The translations under genes were made by a program, and so were the position numbers. From Prochlorococcus marinus XMU1411 (GTDB lineage Bacteria > Cyanobacteriota > Cyanobacteriia > PCC-6307 > Cyanobiaceae): DNA of 64,000 nt. The notes beneath the pieces are model-generated. The model searched no databases and was not told the DNA's origin. It saw nothing but the letters and a program-made list of their open reading frames with translations. The stretch is taken from the NCBI RefSeq assembly GCF_017696075.1, contig NZ_JAAORI010000004.1, forward strand, positions 186,001-250,000, given 5' to 3'. Positions 29,608 through 39,310 of this stretch are shown here, piece by piece (positions within the stretch are counted from its first letter, which is position 1; every line of letters starts with the position of its first letter).

Positions 29608-30345
29608 TTAGTCTCTTCTTCCACCGCCTTGAAGTGCAATCATCAATCTCAATATAAAAACAAAAAGGTTTATATACGTTAAATACATACCTAAAGCCCC
29701 TGCAAGGTATTGATCATCATTATATCTTCTTGGCATTGTATAGAAATCGACGAAAGACATTGCAACAAACAATACTGTTCCAAATCCTGCGATTATCAAT
29801 TCGAGTCCTGAACCTCCAAAAACTCCTGGAGCAAAGAATCCTCCAATTAATTGGACGAACATTGCTATAAGCAGTCCTATTAACCCAAGGCCAACTACCC
29901 CACTTAGTGCTTGACCAACGCTATCACTCATTCTTTGGCCAGTGTAAGAGGCAATAACGAAAGTTATACCTGTAGCTAAAGCAGCTGTTCCGACCGAACC
30001 AATACCAATTGTTCCTATTGCTAGAGCAACTATTCCACTTAAGGTGAATCCAGTTAACAAACTAAAGGCTGTTAATAAAGGCAAAGCCTTAGCATTATTT
30101 GCATTATTTGCAGCACTTGTAGCTATGAAAAATAAAATCAATTCTGCGATTAAAGCAACTATTGATAGAGGCTGGAAAAGCCCTGGATTTGTAGCTATGA
30201 GTGAAATACCTGCTAAAACGCCTAAAGAGGTTAGCACCATACCTCCTCCAACATAGGGCAGAGCTTTTTGGACAACATTAGGTCCAACTATTGAACTAGT
30301 TTGTGCTTCACGAATAGCTTGATTGAAATTACTACTTGCAGGCAT
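29608..30345 (-). CDS. Bax inhibitor-1/YccA family membrane protein
   Basis: The protein is 245 residues with about seven hydrophobic helices filling residues 30-240. The family features seen are the AALATGITFVIASYTGQR region and a C-terminal charged end after LTYINLFVFILRLMIALQG. BI-1/YccA proteins are multi-pass membrane proteins linked to calcium leak or protease modulation; the bacterial role is poorly defined. A stem-loop terminator lies 25 bases after its stop. It is downstream of phoH on the same strand, with a 73-base gap. Confidence 0.88.
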   Translation of the reverse strand: MPASSNFNQAIREAQTSSIVGPNVVQKALPYVGGGMVLTSLGVLAGISLIATNPGLFQPLSIVALIAELILFFIATSAANNANNAKALPLLTAFSLLTGFTLSGIVALAIGTIGIGSVGTAALATGITFVIASYTGQRMSDSVGQALSGVVGLGLIGLLIAMFVQLIGGFFAPGVFGGSGLELIIAGFGTVLFVAMSFVDFYTMPRRYNDDQYLAGALGMYLTYINLFVFILRLMIALQGGGRRD

Positions 30346-30418
30346 TTTTTTTATTAATTATTTATTTATTCTACTTGATTTTTAAAATTTCAGGGTACGG
30401 ATCTCCAGAGTTATAAAG

Positions 30419-31375
30419 TTATTGATAAGCCTCAATAATTTTCTGAACTAAAGGATGACGAACTACATCTTCAATAGTTAAATAACAAAATTTTATACCT
30501 TCAGTTTCAGAAAAGATTCTTGATGCTTCAATAAGGCCGCTTTTCTGATCTTTTTCTAAATCAATTTGCGTAATATCGCCGTTTACAACCATTTTAGATC
30601 TATCACCCAATCTGGTTAAAAACATTCGCATTTGAGAGCAAGTTGTGTTTTGTGCTTCATCCAAGATAATCAAAGAATTATCTAAGGTTCTTCCTCTCAT
30701 AAATGCCAAAGGAGCAACTTCAATAATTCCTTTATCGATTAACGAATTTGTCCTATCAAAACCGAAAATACTATGTAAAGAATCAAATAGGGGTCTTAAA
30801 TATGGATCTACTTTTTGTTGCAAATCACCAGGCAGAAATCCTAAATTTTCTCCAGCTTCTACAGCTGGTCTTGTTAAAACAATTTTTTCAATTTTTTTCT
30901 CGTTCAATAGTCTTGCTGCACAAACAGTTGCTAAAAATGTCTTGCCAGTTCCAGCTGGACCAATTGCGAAGGTGAGATCGAAGTTTTCAATTGATTCAAC
31001 ATATTCTTTTTGCCGTATAGTTCTTGGTCTTAAATATCTTCCTTCTTTGGAACGCGCAAGAACCTTTTTTCCAAGTTCAGCATGTGAAGACGACTCTCCC
31101 ATATTTAGAGAACTTAAAGCCGCTTTAAGATCCACCTCTGGGACTTCTATCCCTTGTTCCCAAATTGGTCTTGTCAGCTCTACTAATGCTGACGCTCTCT
31201 CAATTTTAGATATGACACCGTTCATCTCAAGTTGTAAACCTCTTATAGTTAAAGAAACTCCTGTAAGAGACTCAAACTTTTTTAAAAAAGAATTACCAGG
31301 TCCAGATAATGCTGTAGCAGCATCAGAGCTTGGCAAATCTATTGTGAAGTGACCAGTTTTGGAAACTTCCTTCAT
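30419..31375 (-). CDS. phoH: PhoH-like ATPase
   Basis: The ATP-binding protein of 318 residues has Walker A GPAGTGKT, Walker B LIILDEAQN and the MRMFLTRLG segment diagnostic of the PhoH family. An N-terminal KH-like portion (about 1-120) precedes the ATPase core, as in PhoL/YbeZ. The family is linked to RNA metabolism and, in some bacteria, phosphate stress. It follows rpsP by 36 bases on the same strand, so it may be co-transcribed with ffh-rpsP. Confidence 0.93.
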   Translation of the reverse strand: MKEVSKTGHFTIDLPSSDAATALSGPGNSFLKKFESLTGVSLTIRGLQLEMNGVISKIERASALVELTRPIWEQGIEVPEVDLKAALSSLNMGESSSHAELGKKVLARSKEGRYLRPRTIRQKEYVESIENFDLTFAIGPAGTGKTFLATVCAARLLNEKKIEKIVLTRPAVEAGENLGFLPGDLQQKVDPYLRPLFDSLHSIFGFDRTNSLIDKGIIEVAPLAFMRGRTLDNSLIILDEAQNTTCSQMRMFLTRLGDRSKMVVNGDITQIDLEKDQKSGLIEASRIFSETEGIKFCYLTIEDVVRHPLVQKIIEAYQ

Positions 31376-31411
31376 CTAGTTATTGAATAAGATTTAAAAA
31401 TGATCAAACCA

Positions 31412-31777
31412 CTAGCTTTCAGCTTCATCACTATCGCTTGCAGCTTCACTACTATCATTTCCTTCATCTTTAGTTTTGACTTTAGCTAATTTTTCCTTTT
31501 CAATCTTAGCCTTACCAATAGCGATTGAAGGTCTTTCTTTTTTTTCTAGTAAACCGCCTTTTTCTAATAAAGATCTTACAACATCAGTTGGCTGAGCACC
31601 CTGAGTAAGTCTTGTTCTTAAAGCTTCTGTGTCAAGCCTAGTTTCTTTAGTTCTTGGGTTATAAAAACCTAGTTCTTGTAGAGGTCTACCATCTCTTCTG
31701 GAAGTACTATTGCATGCAACAATTCTGAAACTTGCCTCTTTTTTCTTTCCAAAGCGCTTAAGGCGCAGTTTAATCAT
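31412..31777 (-). CDS. rpsP: 30S ribosomal protein S16
   Basis: The conserved core [20 protein letters not shown] begins the protein. The middle has [13 protein letters not shown] and [10 protein letters not shown]. The roughly 40-residue tail is lysine- and then acid-rich, as in cyanobacterial S16, giving 121 residues in total. It is part of an ffh-rpsP-phoH run on the minus strand. Confidence 0.97.
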   Translation of the reverse strand: MIKLRLKRFGKKKEASFRIVACNSTSRRDGRPLQELGFYNPRTKETRLDTEALRTRLTQGAQPTDVVRSLLEKGGLLEKKERPSIAIGKAKIEKEKLAKVKTKDEGNDSSEAASDSDEAES

Positions 31778-31831
31778 CTTAAATTAATTCGCTTTAATTA
31801 ATAATATCACTCAAAGGGAAAAATTAAGAAA

Positions 31832-33283
31832 CTATAAATCAGCAAACCCTTTTTTCTTCTTATTATTTTTTTGTTTTTTCATCGGTTTATTACCACTCAT
31901 TCCAGGCATTCCTCCCATTCCTGGCATTCCTCCCATTCCTGGCATTCCTCCCATTCCTGGCATTCCTCCCATTCCTGGCATTCCTCCGTTCGACATTTGT
32001 TTCATAAAGCCTCTCATTCTTTGAAAATCAGCTAAGACTTTATCTACATCTTTTGCTTTATAACCGCTACCTTGAGCGATTCTTTGTCTCCTTGAAGGCT
32101 GAGCAGCAAGAACCTCAGGTTTTTGTTTTTCCTCAAGAGTCATTGAAGAGATCATAGATTCTATTTTCTTAAGTTGATCTTCTCCATCTTTTATCATCCC
32201 ATCATCGATTTTATTCATTCCAGGAATCAATTTAATCAATCCACCAAGAGATCCCATCCTTTTAATTAATCTCATTTGCTTAACAAAATCATTAAAATCA
32301 AAAGTCGCTTCTTGAAGTTTCTTTTGCATCGCTTCTGCATCAGCAAGTTCAACTTCTTTTTGAGCTTTTTCAACAAGTGTCAATACATCACCCATGCCTA
32401 AAATTCTGCTAGCCATTCTCTCTGGATGAAATGGTTGCAGTGCCTCTATTTTTTCACCTACACCTATAAATTTGATTGGTTTACCACTTATTTTTCTTAT
32501 TGATAAAGCAGCACCTCCTCTTGAGTCTCCATCCAACTTAGTTAATATCGCCCCTGAAATTCCTACTTTTTCATGAAATGACTTTGTTAAGTCCGCAGCT
32601 TCTTGCCCAATCATTGAATCAACAACAAGCAAAACTTCATCAGGATTAGAAACTTCTTTTATTCGAACCATTTCACTCATCATGGAATCATCAATTTGTA
32701 GTCTTCCTGCGGTATCAATAATTATCGAATTAAAATCATTTTCACTTGCAAAATTCAATGCTTCCTTTGCTATCTCTTCTGGTTTGCTATTTTTTTGTTT
32801 AGCTGAAAAAACTTCCAAGTCATATTGACTTCCCAATGTTTTAAGCTGCTCTACAGCTGCTGGTCGATAAATATCTGCAGCAACCAAAAGAACTTTTTTT
32901 TCTTTTTCCTTCAAATAAAGTCCTAATTTTCCTGTTGCAGTTGTTTTACCAGCTCCCTGAAGTCCAGCCATCAAAATAACTGTAGGACTATTTTCATTTT
33001 CGTTTAATGGAGAATTTTCATTCCCCATAATGTTAATCAATTCTTTATTTACAACTTCTATAAATTTTTGACCTGGGTTAACACCCCTAACTACTTCTTC
33101 TCCAATAGCTTTATCTTTAACATCTGATATAAACTCTTTTACTACAGACAAACTAACATCTGCATCAAGGAGTGCTCTTTTTACCTCCTTCAAGGCATCG
33201 TTAATGTTATTTTCACTAATTTTTGCTTCGCCTCTTAAACCCTTTATTGCATCTTCAAAGCGTGACGAGAGTTCATCAAACAT
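31832..33283 (-). CDS. ffh: Signal recognition particle protein Ffh (SRP54)
   Basis: The GTPase binds signal sequences and 4.5S RNA and targets membrane proteins with FtsY. The N domain covers residues 1 to about 85. The G domain has GLQGAGKTT, DTAGRLQ and TKLDGDSRGGAALS. The M domain includes the RNA-binding RRQRIAQGSG. The C-terminus ends in a methionine/glycine repeat (GMPGMG units) and a lysine-rich tail. Length is 483. It precedes rpsP by 54 bases. Confidence 0.97.
   Translation of the reverse strand: MFDELSSRFEDAIKGLRGEAKISENNINDALKEVKRALLDADVSLSVVKEFISDVKDKAIGEEVVRGVNPGQKFIEVVNKELINIMGNENSPLNENENSPTVILMAGLQGAGKTTATGKLGLYLKEKEKKVLLVAADIYRPAAVEQLKTLGSQYDLEVFSAKQKNSKPEEIAKEALNFASENDFNSIIIDTAGRLQIDDSMMSEMVRIKEVSNPDEVLLVVDSMIGQEAADLTKSFHEKVGISGAILTKLDGDSRGGAALSIRKISGKPIKFIGVGEKIEALQPFHPERMASRILGMGDVLTLVEKAQKEVELADAEAMQKKLQEATFDFNDFVKQMRLIKRMGSLGGLIKLIPGMNKIDDGMIKDGEDQLKKIESMISSMTLEEKQKPEVLAAQPSRRQRIAQGSGYKAKDVDKVLADFQRMRGFMKQMSNGGMPGMGGMPGMGGMPGMGGMPGMGGMPGMSGNKPMKKQKNNKKKKGFADL
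31905..31987 (-). repeat. 18-bp tandem repeat in the ffh M-domain tail
   Basis: The 18-base unit GGCATTCCTCCCATTCCT (plus-strand reading) occurs four times exactly from 31905 to 31976, followed by a partial copy. It encodes repeats of Gly-Met-Pro-Gly-Met-Gly. Copy number may vary between strains by replication slippage without breaking the frame, because the unit is a multiple of three. Confidence 0.9.
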
Positions 33284-33332
33284 TATTAAAAAATTAATTT
33301 TACTTAATTATAGATGATCTTGAAGTTTGTAA

Positions 33333-35435
33333 TTACAAGCCGCTCACGAAATCAACCAATTTCCATGATTTATTTGAAAAGCCGAAAATATATTTAACTT
33401 TAAGAGGATTCAATGATGTTTCATTGACAAATTCTCCAGAATTTTTGACTATTTTCTCTAGATAATTTAATTCAACTAAAACAACTATCCTAGATGAAGT
33501 TTGCGATTCCAAATCAATCTTAAGTATTTGGGAATTAATTTCTTTATATATACCCTTCTTGATATCGTTCTGCCGTTCTTCTATTGTTCGATCAATCAAA
33601 CCTTTCCTAACAATCTTAGAAAGATTAATTTCACTCTTTCCAGCCAAGTAATTACTTTTACTTATAAGCCATCCATTAATTAAATTCCTAATATCTTTCA
33701 AAGAAGGTGAAGGGGTATAAAGTTCTTTCAATTCATAGGCAATTGAAGTAGATTTCTCAGGAATAGAATTCAATTTGCTTGAAGGATTTTTTTTTATTTT
33801 TTGAATGATATCTTTATCATTAATCTTTTGATTTTTATCTATGACAATTAAAGGTTTTTCAGCAATAGCTTCCTCTTGAATTGATTTTTTGAAATTATTT
33901 CTTAAAAATCCAATACCAATACCAAATGCAAATAAAATCAAAAACGCATAAATATAAGTTAAATAAGGTGACCGATTAAAAATCTCTTTATCTTTCAAAA
34001 ATTCGCCAAAACCAAACTTTAATTCGGCAATTTTTTCAATTAAAAGGTTATAAAACTCTATTGGTTTTTTCTTAAAGTATTCCTCATTGAATTCGTTTTC
34101 TTTGATCTCAACCTTTTCATAATCTTGTTTTATACCACCAGGCCAAGGTAATCTCCTTTCATCGTTATTGCCCAATAAATTATTAAAATCTTCAGTTATT
34201 TTTGTGGAGGATTCACTCTCAATCTGTTGGTTCTGAAGATTTGACCTAATTGCAATTTTATTTGATTTCTTTTCTAATTTCTCAATAAATTCTTGAATTT
34301 CCCTATCTTCAAACCAAGAATCTAAATCTACCTCTTTTGAGTCAATATCTCTATAACCAACTAAAACATCATTTTCTAACCAATTCTTGCAAAAAATACA
34401 CATAGCTTCTAACTTATTGCCTGGATTATTATTCAGCCAATCTTGTAAATTTTCATCAGAACTACTAGAAAACCTTGTGGAGGCTTGATCAATATCTGCT
34501 AACAGCAAGTCTAAACAGCCAAGAAGAGGCATTGAATCAAGACCAGATAAATTTAGTTTCTTTAAAATTTTCCTCGCTTCAAATAATTTCTCCGGCTTTC
34601 TTCTTGAAAACCCAATTGCCGTTAATGATAGAAAAGCTAGAAATCCTGCTTCTAATGATCCTCTTTTTTGTAATTCAAGAAACAACTCTATCTGTTCTTG
34701 CAATGTTAAGTACGGCTTTATTTGTTTAAAAAAAGCTTCAAATTCTTGCTGATTTAGATAATCTCCATATTCAGATTTATTATTACCTTCCAAGCCACCT
34801 CTTTTGATTATTAAATTTTCCAACATACTTAAACCTTTCTTATGAGATTCCTGATCACTTAAATCCCTACTAAGTAAATCAAGAATTCTGTAAGGAAGAA
34901 GAGAGAGCAAATCTTCTTCAAGTTCTTTCCTTCTTTCACTAAGTTTTCCCATCCTTTGAAGAAGTTGTATACCCTCATGTAAAAAATCTGCAGCGTTTGA
35001 ATAGCATCTAACCTGTTGTTCTTGAATTGCAGAATCTCTTGATGTTAGAGCCGCTAATAAAGTTAGATCGGCTTCTCTACTACTTCCTAATGCTGGAGTT
35101 TGTGGAGGCTGCAAAGCTTTTCTAGCAAATTTAAATGCTTCTTTTGGAGAACCTGATTCCCAAAGAAGTATTAATCCTGCCACTTCTCTATTAGTAGAAA
35201 ACTCCAATCCAGAAGCTCCATTGAGTAACAAATTGTCGTACTCTCTTCTGCTTTCTGGATCTGTAAGCAAATCAGCAGTTAGGCGAAGCAACTCAGATCT
35301 TTGGGTTAAAACTTCATAAGTAAAACCTTCATCAGGGGTTTTATCCAAACGTAATTGAAATGCCCTTAATATTTCCTCAGATGTAGCAGAGGGGCTTACG
35401 CCAATTAAACGAAAATGGTCTAAAGGAAGTTCCAA
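33333..35435 (-). CDS. ftn2: ARC6/Ftn2 (ZipN) cell-division protein
   Basis: This FtsZ-ring anchor is found in cyanobacteria and plastids. The N-terminal J-domain-like region (about 1-70; DHFRLIGVSPSATSEEILRAF, DPESRREYDNLL) lacks the strict HPD motif, as in ARC6. A helical middle part is followed by one TM (about 489-511) and a periplasmic C-terminal IMS/DUF4101 domain (about 577-700). Length 700 fits. Translation starts from TTG 35435. It is divergent from pdhA across 148 bases. Confidence 0.9.
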   Translation of the reverse strand: MELPLDHFRLIGVSPSATSEEILRAFQLRLDKTPDEGFTYEVLTQRSELLRLTADLLTDPESRREYDNLLLNGASGLEFSTNREVAGLILLWESGSPKEAFKFARKALQPPQTPALGSSREADLTLLAALTSRDSAIQEQQVRCYSNAADFLHEGIQLLQRMGKLSERRKELEEDLLSLLPYRILDLLSRDLSDQESHKKGLSMLENLIIKRGGLEGNNKSEYGDYLNQQEFEAFFKQIKPYLTLQEQIELFLELQKRGSLEAGFLAFLSLTAIGFSRRKPEKLFEARKILKKLNLSGLDSMPLLGCLDLLLADIDQASTRFSSSSDENLQDWLNNNPGNKLEAMCIFCKNWLENDVLVGYRDIDSKEVDLDSWFEDREIQEFIEKLEKKSNKIAIRSNLQNQQIESESSTKITEDFNNLLGNNDERRLPWPGGIKQDYEKVEIKENEFNEEYFKKKPIEFYNLLIEKIAELKFGFGEFLKDKEIFNRSPYLTYIYAFLILFAFGIGIGFLRNNFKKSIQEEAIAEKPLIVIDKNQKINDKDIIQKIKKNPSSKLNSIPEKSTSIAYELKELYTPSPSLKDIRNLINGWLISKSNYLAGKSEINLSKIVRKGLIDRTIEERQNDIKKGIYKEINSQILKIDLESQTSSRIVVLVELNYLEKIVKNSGEFVNETSLNPLKVKYIFGFSNKSWKLVDFVSGL

Positions 35436-35583
35436 ACAAATATCCTATTGAAAATTCTTAGACAAATTTTATCAAGATAAAAATTTTTTTCATAAGGTCT
35501 TACAGAGTTATTAAAAAAAAACATGAAAATCGCCCTTCGCAGCTTAGAATGTTAACAAATCAAAACTTCATTAAGGTAATTTC

Positions 35584-36621
35584 TTGGAAACACACGTAGA
35601 GAGAATCTCAAATCTTCAAGACATACAAAAAGCCAAATTAGATCGAGAAACCGGATTGTATCTTTTTGAAGACATGACACTTGGTCGAAGATTTGAAGAT
35701 AAGTGTGCAGAAATGTACTACAGGGGGAAAATGTTTGGTTTCGTTCATTTATATAACGGTCAAGAGGCTATTAGCACTGGAGTAATTGGTGCGATGAAAA
35801 GGAAACATGATTGGTTTTGTAGTACCTACCGTGATCATGTCCATGCACTAAGTGCAGGTGTTCCCTCTTTTGAAGTAATGAGCGAGCTTTTTGGTAAAGC
35901 TACAGGTTGTAGTAAAGGCCGAGGAGGATCCATGCATTTATTTTCAAAAGAGCATCACTTATTGGGAGGATATGCATTTATTGGAGAGGGAATTCCAGTT
36001 GCTCTTGGAGCAGCCTTCTCAAGTAAATATAAAAAGGAAGTTGTTGGTAATAAAGATAGTGATGCAGTAACTGCAGCATTCTTTGGAGATGGGACTTGCA
36101 ATAATGGACAATTTTTTGAATGTTTAAATATGGCCCAACTATGGAAATTACCCATAATTTTTGTTGTTGAGAATAATAAATGGGCTATTGGGATGGCTCA
36201 CGACAGAGCAACCAGCAATCCTGAAATCTGGAGAAAAGCTTCTGCTTTTGGGATGCATGGTGAGGAAGTTGATGGGATGGATGTATTAGCAGTGAGAGGA
36301 GCAGCACAAAGAGCGATAAAACGTGCTAGAGCAGGAGAAGGCCCCACTCTTTTAGAGTGCTTAACTTACAGATATAGAGGGCATTCCCTCGCAGATCCTG
36401 ATGAACTAAGATCTGAAAAAGAGAAAGAGTTTTGGGGGAAAAGAGATCCAATCAAAAAATTAGCTAAAGAAATTATTGATGGTAAATTTGCAACGGAAGA
36501 AGAACTAAAAAGTATTGAAAAGAAAATAGATACAGAAATATCAGATTCTGTTAAAAATGCTTTAGAAGCACCTGAGCCGCCTTCACAAGAGTTAACAAAA
36601 TATATCTGGGCCGAAGATTAG
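35584..36621 (+). CDS. pdhA: Pyruvate dehydrogenase E1 component, alpha subunit
   Basis: This thiamine-diphosphate enzyme decarboxylates pyruvate in the PDH complex. The TPP motif begins [12 protein letters not shown] and ends in VENN. The segment [16 protein letters not shown] contains the region that is phosphorylated in eukaryotic homologues. Length is 345. The start is a TTG at 35584, with an AAGG sequence about 9 bases upstream. Its stop lies one base from the stop of the convergent sigma factor gene. The lpdA gene at 58083 encodes a potential E3 partner. Confidence 0.95.
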   Translation: METHVERISNLQDIQKAKLDRETGLYLFEDMTLGRRFEDKCAEMYYRGKMFGFVHLYNGQEAISTGVIGAMKRKHDWFCSTYRDHVHALSAGVPSFEVMSELFGKATGCSKGRGGSMHLFSKEHHLLGGYAFIGEGIPVALGAAFSSKYKKEVVGNKDSDAVTAAFFGDGTCNNGQFFECLNMAQLWKLPIIFVVENNKWAIGMAHDRATSNPEIWRKASAFGMHGEEVDGMDVLAVRGAAQRAIKRARAGEGPTLLECLTYRYRGHSLADPDELRSEKEKEFWGKRDPIKKLAKEIIDGKFATEEELKSIEKKIDTEISDSVKNALEAPEPPSQELTKYIWAED

Positions 36622-36622
36622 A

Positions 36623-37564
36623 TTAAATACCACTGGGTAGTTTTCTGGTTAAATTTCTTAATTTTCTTAATGCCTTGAGTTCAACCTGCCTAACTCTTTC
36701 CCGAGAAACTTCTAATAATCTTCCAATTTCAGCAAGTGTATGTCTTTCATTGCCATCTAGTCCAAACCTTAATTTAAGAACATGTTGCTCCTGCTCGCTT
36801 AAATGACTTAACCACTTCCCAAGTTGCTCTTGATGCATTTTCTGTTCAACTTGATCTAAGGGTTCTTCATTATTACTATCTGCAATTAAATCACCTAAAA
36901 AGCTCCTGCCGTCATCACCATTAACTGGAGCATCTAAGCTACTTGTGGACAAAGCTTGTCTTAAAACAGAATCTAATTCTTCCACGTCAATATCCATTGC
37001 TTCTGCAATTTCAATTCTGCTTGGCATAGCACCAAGTTTATGTGCTAGTTCCCTACTAACTTTTCTTATAGAAGCCAGTCTCTCGCTTAAATGAACTGGT
37101 AAACGAATCGTGCGTGATTGACAAGCAATTGCTCTTGTCATACTTTGTCGAATCCACCAAAAAGCATAAGTAGAAAATTTGTATCCTCTTGTCGGATCAA
37201 ATTTTTCAACAGCCCTCTCTAAACCAAGAGAGCCTTCCTGAACTAAATCAAGAAGTTCGAGTCCTTTACCTTGGTATTTTTTAGCCACGCTTACAACTAG
37301 TCTTAAATTAGCTTTCATCATTCTCTCTTTAGCTCTTCTCCCGATTTTTATTGTTCTTTTTTCCTGCGTTGTAAATTCTTTATTTTTTTCATTTAATAAA
37401 CCATCTTCTGTAAGTATCATCATTTTCTGGACTTGATTTCCCAATTCAATTTCTTCAGCCGGAGTTAATAAAGGAACTCTACCGATATTTTGCAAATACC
37501 AACTAATTGGATCATTACTCCTTCTTTTTTGTGGTTCTGCTTGAGTTTGTATTGATGAAACCAT
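36623..37564 (-). CDS. Group 2 RNA polymerase sigma-70 family factor
   Basis: The 313-residue factor lacks the long region 1.1 of the principal sigma. Region 1.2 starts at DPISWYLQNIGRVPLLTPAEE. Region 2 includes LRLVVSVAKKYQGKGLELLDLVQEG and FSTYAFWWIRQSMTRA. Region 4.2 has the helix-turn-helix HTLAEIGRLLEVSRERVRQ. Cyanobacterial group 2 factors control light, stress and circadian-timed transcription; which paralogue this is cannot be told. It faces the glycan-island gap upstream. Confidence 0.92.
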   Translation of the reverse strand: MVSSIQTQAEPQKRRSNDPISWYLQNIGRVPLLTPAEEIELGNQVQKMMILTEDGLLNEKNKEFTTQEKRTIKIGRRAKERMMKANLRLVVSVAKKYQGKGLELLDLVQEGSLGLERAVEKFDPTRGYKFSTYAFWWIRQSMTRAIACQSRTIRLPVHLSERLASIRKVSRELAHKLGAMPSRIEIAEAMDIDVEELDSVLRQALSTSSLDAPVNGDDGRSFLGDLIADSNNEEPLDQVEQKMHQEQLGKWLSHLSEQEQHVLKLRFGLDGNERHTLAEIGRLLEVSRERVRQVELKALRKLRNLTRKLPSGI

Positions 37565-38165
37565 TTTTTTGACCCAGTAAAGGTATTAAAACTCTCCTAC
37601 ATTTTTTTGAAAAAGGCCAAATATTTAATGCGCGCTTCAGATTTCATGTAATATTTGTGAATTTATGTGTTTAAAACTATAAATAACTCTCTTAAATTGT
37701 TTCTTTCAAGATATTTGTCTCGTTTTTTTATCTCACATTAATTTTGATAATTTATCTTCAACAGGAGATACATTTGACCCTTCAAATTTTATAGACTAAA
37801 AAAATAATCAGTGTGTATTAAGCAAAAATATCAGTAATTTATATTGCCATGAAAAGTTTAAATTAATAGTTAACCTTCCAGCATAAATTCAAATAAATAG
37901 ATTGCGATTCGACTCAAGCCGTCAGAGAATCTGTTCAAAAGAGTGACTATGCTTCTTAAGATTATTAAATTATTATCTTAGCTCCTTTCAACAAAATAAT
38001 ATTAAATTACCTAGCAGCTTTTACAGGCAATTTATAGTGTTATTAAGATCAATACCAGCTTTAAACCTTAGTAATTCGCTACAGTATAATTTAAAATAAA
38101 TTGCTGTTTTAAAATTATATGTTTAATAAGATGGATTTGTCTCTTACTTTTAAATCCTGATAATT
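37565..38165. other. Island-edge intergenic region of about 600 bp
   Basis: The gap between the divergent sigma factor and glycan operon holds no ORF above about 15 codons and no tRNA that I can fold. A patch around 37902-37960 is less AT-rich than its flanks and could be a leader, an sRNA or a relic. A perfect TATAAT lies at 38085. No integrase or direct repeat was seen. Confidence 0.5.
38085..38090 (+). promoter_or_regulatory. Putative -10 element of the glycan operon
   Basis: A TATAAT lies 75 bases before the first gene of the plus-strand operon (38166). The -35 region is poor. The predicted leader would be about 70 nt. Confidence 0.35.
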
Positions 38166-39308
38166 ATGAATGATTTAAAATACCAAATTTGTAAGAAGAC
38201 TGTAATGGATACTTCAGATCCAGCAACTAAATTTGACTCTAACGGGATATCAAATCATTATTGGGATTTCCATAACATAGTTAAAGCTCATTGGTACAGG
38301 GGTAAAAAAGGTGAGAAACAATTAGAGAAGAAAATTGAAGAAATAAAAGAACGAGGCAAAGGCAAAGAATTTGATTCAATTTTAGGCCTGAGCGGTGGTC
38401 TTGATAGTTCCTATATGCTCCATACAGTAGTAAGCAAGTATAAATTAAGACCTTTAGTATTTCATGTCGATGGAGGTTGGAATACAGAAATAGCTGTTAA
38501 CAACATAAAATCTTTAGTAGAAAATCTCAAGTTAGATCTTTTTACTGAAGTGATTGACTGGAATGAAATGAAGAACTTCCAGCTTGCGATGTTCAAATCA
38601 GGTGTACCTCATTTAGATGTACCTCAAGATATGGCTTTTGTTGGTACCTTGTATAAATTTGCCGAGAAGTACAACGTCAAAACAATATTAAATGGAGGCA
38701 ATATTGCTACTGAATCTGTTCTAAGACCATTTAATCTAATCTATTATGGAGCTGATTTAACTCAAGCAAAAGATATAATTAAAAAATTTGGCAATTTAGA
38801 TATGAAAACTTACCCCTTCACTTCGGTTTTTTATCATAAAGTTTGGTTGAAATATATTAAAAATGTAAACGTATTTAAACCCTTAAATTACATAAATTAT
38901 TTAAAATCAGATGCTATTCGAGAATTAAAAAGTATTTACGGATGGAAACCATATTCTCAAAAACATTTTGAGTCAAGATTTACTAGATTCTATGAGGGGT
39001 ATTGGTTAACCAACAGATTTAATTATGACATGAGAAGAGTAGAATTATCTAGCATGATATTATCTGAACAAATACATCGTTCAGAGGCTATTGAAATACT
39101 GAAGAATCCTCCGTTAGAAAGTAAAGTAGTTGAGGATGAATTTAATTATGTTGCAACTAAACTTGATATTTCAGTAGAAGAATTAGAAAAATATTTTACT
39201 ATGCCAAAAAAATATTATTGGGATTACAAAAATAATAAAAAATTATTAAAACTAGGTGAAAATTTTTTAAAAGTTATTGGCGGAGCAAGAAGAGGAGGAT
39301 CATATTAA
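38166..39308 (+). CDS. N-acetyl sugar amidotransferase (WbpG/LfnA-like)
   Basis: This PP-loop ATP pyrophosphatase has the nucleotide motif LSGGLDSSYM at about residues 76-85. Family members convert an acetamido sugar to an acetamidino sugar, using ammonia supplied by the HisH/HisF-like pair encoded next. The N-terminus has the family zinc-site pattern (MDTSDP, FDSNG), but only Cys9 of the expected C9-x2-C12 and C29-x2-C32 remains: residues 12, 29 and 32 are Thr, Ser and Tyr. Length is 380. It opens a six-gene operon, and the next gene starts 3 bases after its stop. The sugar substrate is inferred from the downstream dehydratase, reductase and epimerase. Confidence 0.83.
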   Translation: MNDLKYQICKKTVMDTSDPATKFDSNGISNHYWDFHNIVKAHWYRGKKGEKQLEKKIEEIKERGKGKEFDSILGLSGGLDSSYMLHTVVSKYKLRPLVFHVDGGWNTEIAVNNIKSLVENLKLDLFTEVIDWNEMKNFQLAMFKSGVPHLDVPQDMAFVGTLYKFAEKYNVKTILNGGNIATESVLRPFNLIYYGADLTQAKDIIKKFGNLDMKTYPFTSVFYHKVWLKYIKNVNVFKPLNYINYLKSDAIRELKSIYGWKPYSQKHFESRFTRFYEGYWLTNRFNYDMRRVELSSMILSEQIHRSEAIEILKNPPLESKVVEDEFNYVATKLDISVEELEKYFTMPKKYYWDYKNNKKLLKLGENFLKVIGGARRGGSY

Positions 39309-39310
39309 GT

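Noticed and set aside
30645-31352. 235-codon open frame on the plus strand opposite phoH
   Set aside because: It is antisense to a strongly conserved gene, is serine- and proline-rich low-complexity sequence and matches no family; AT-rich codon use leaves such shadow frames open.
31905-31987. CRISPR-like array
   Set aside because: The repeats are adjacent without spacers and code in frame for the Ffh tail. No cas genes are in the window.
36622-36622. pdhA and sigma factor as a fused or co-regulated pair
   Set aside because: They are convergent with stops one base apart, which reflects genome compaction and not a functional link.
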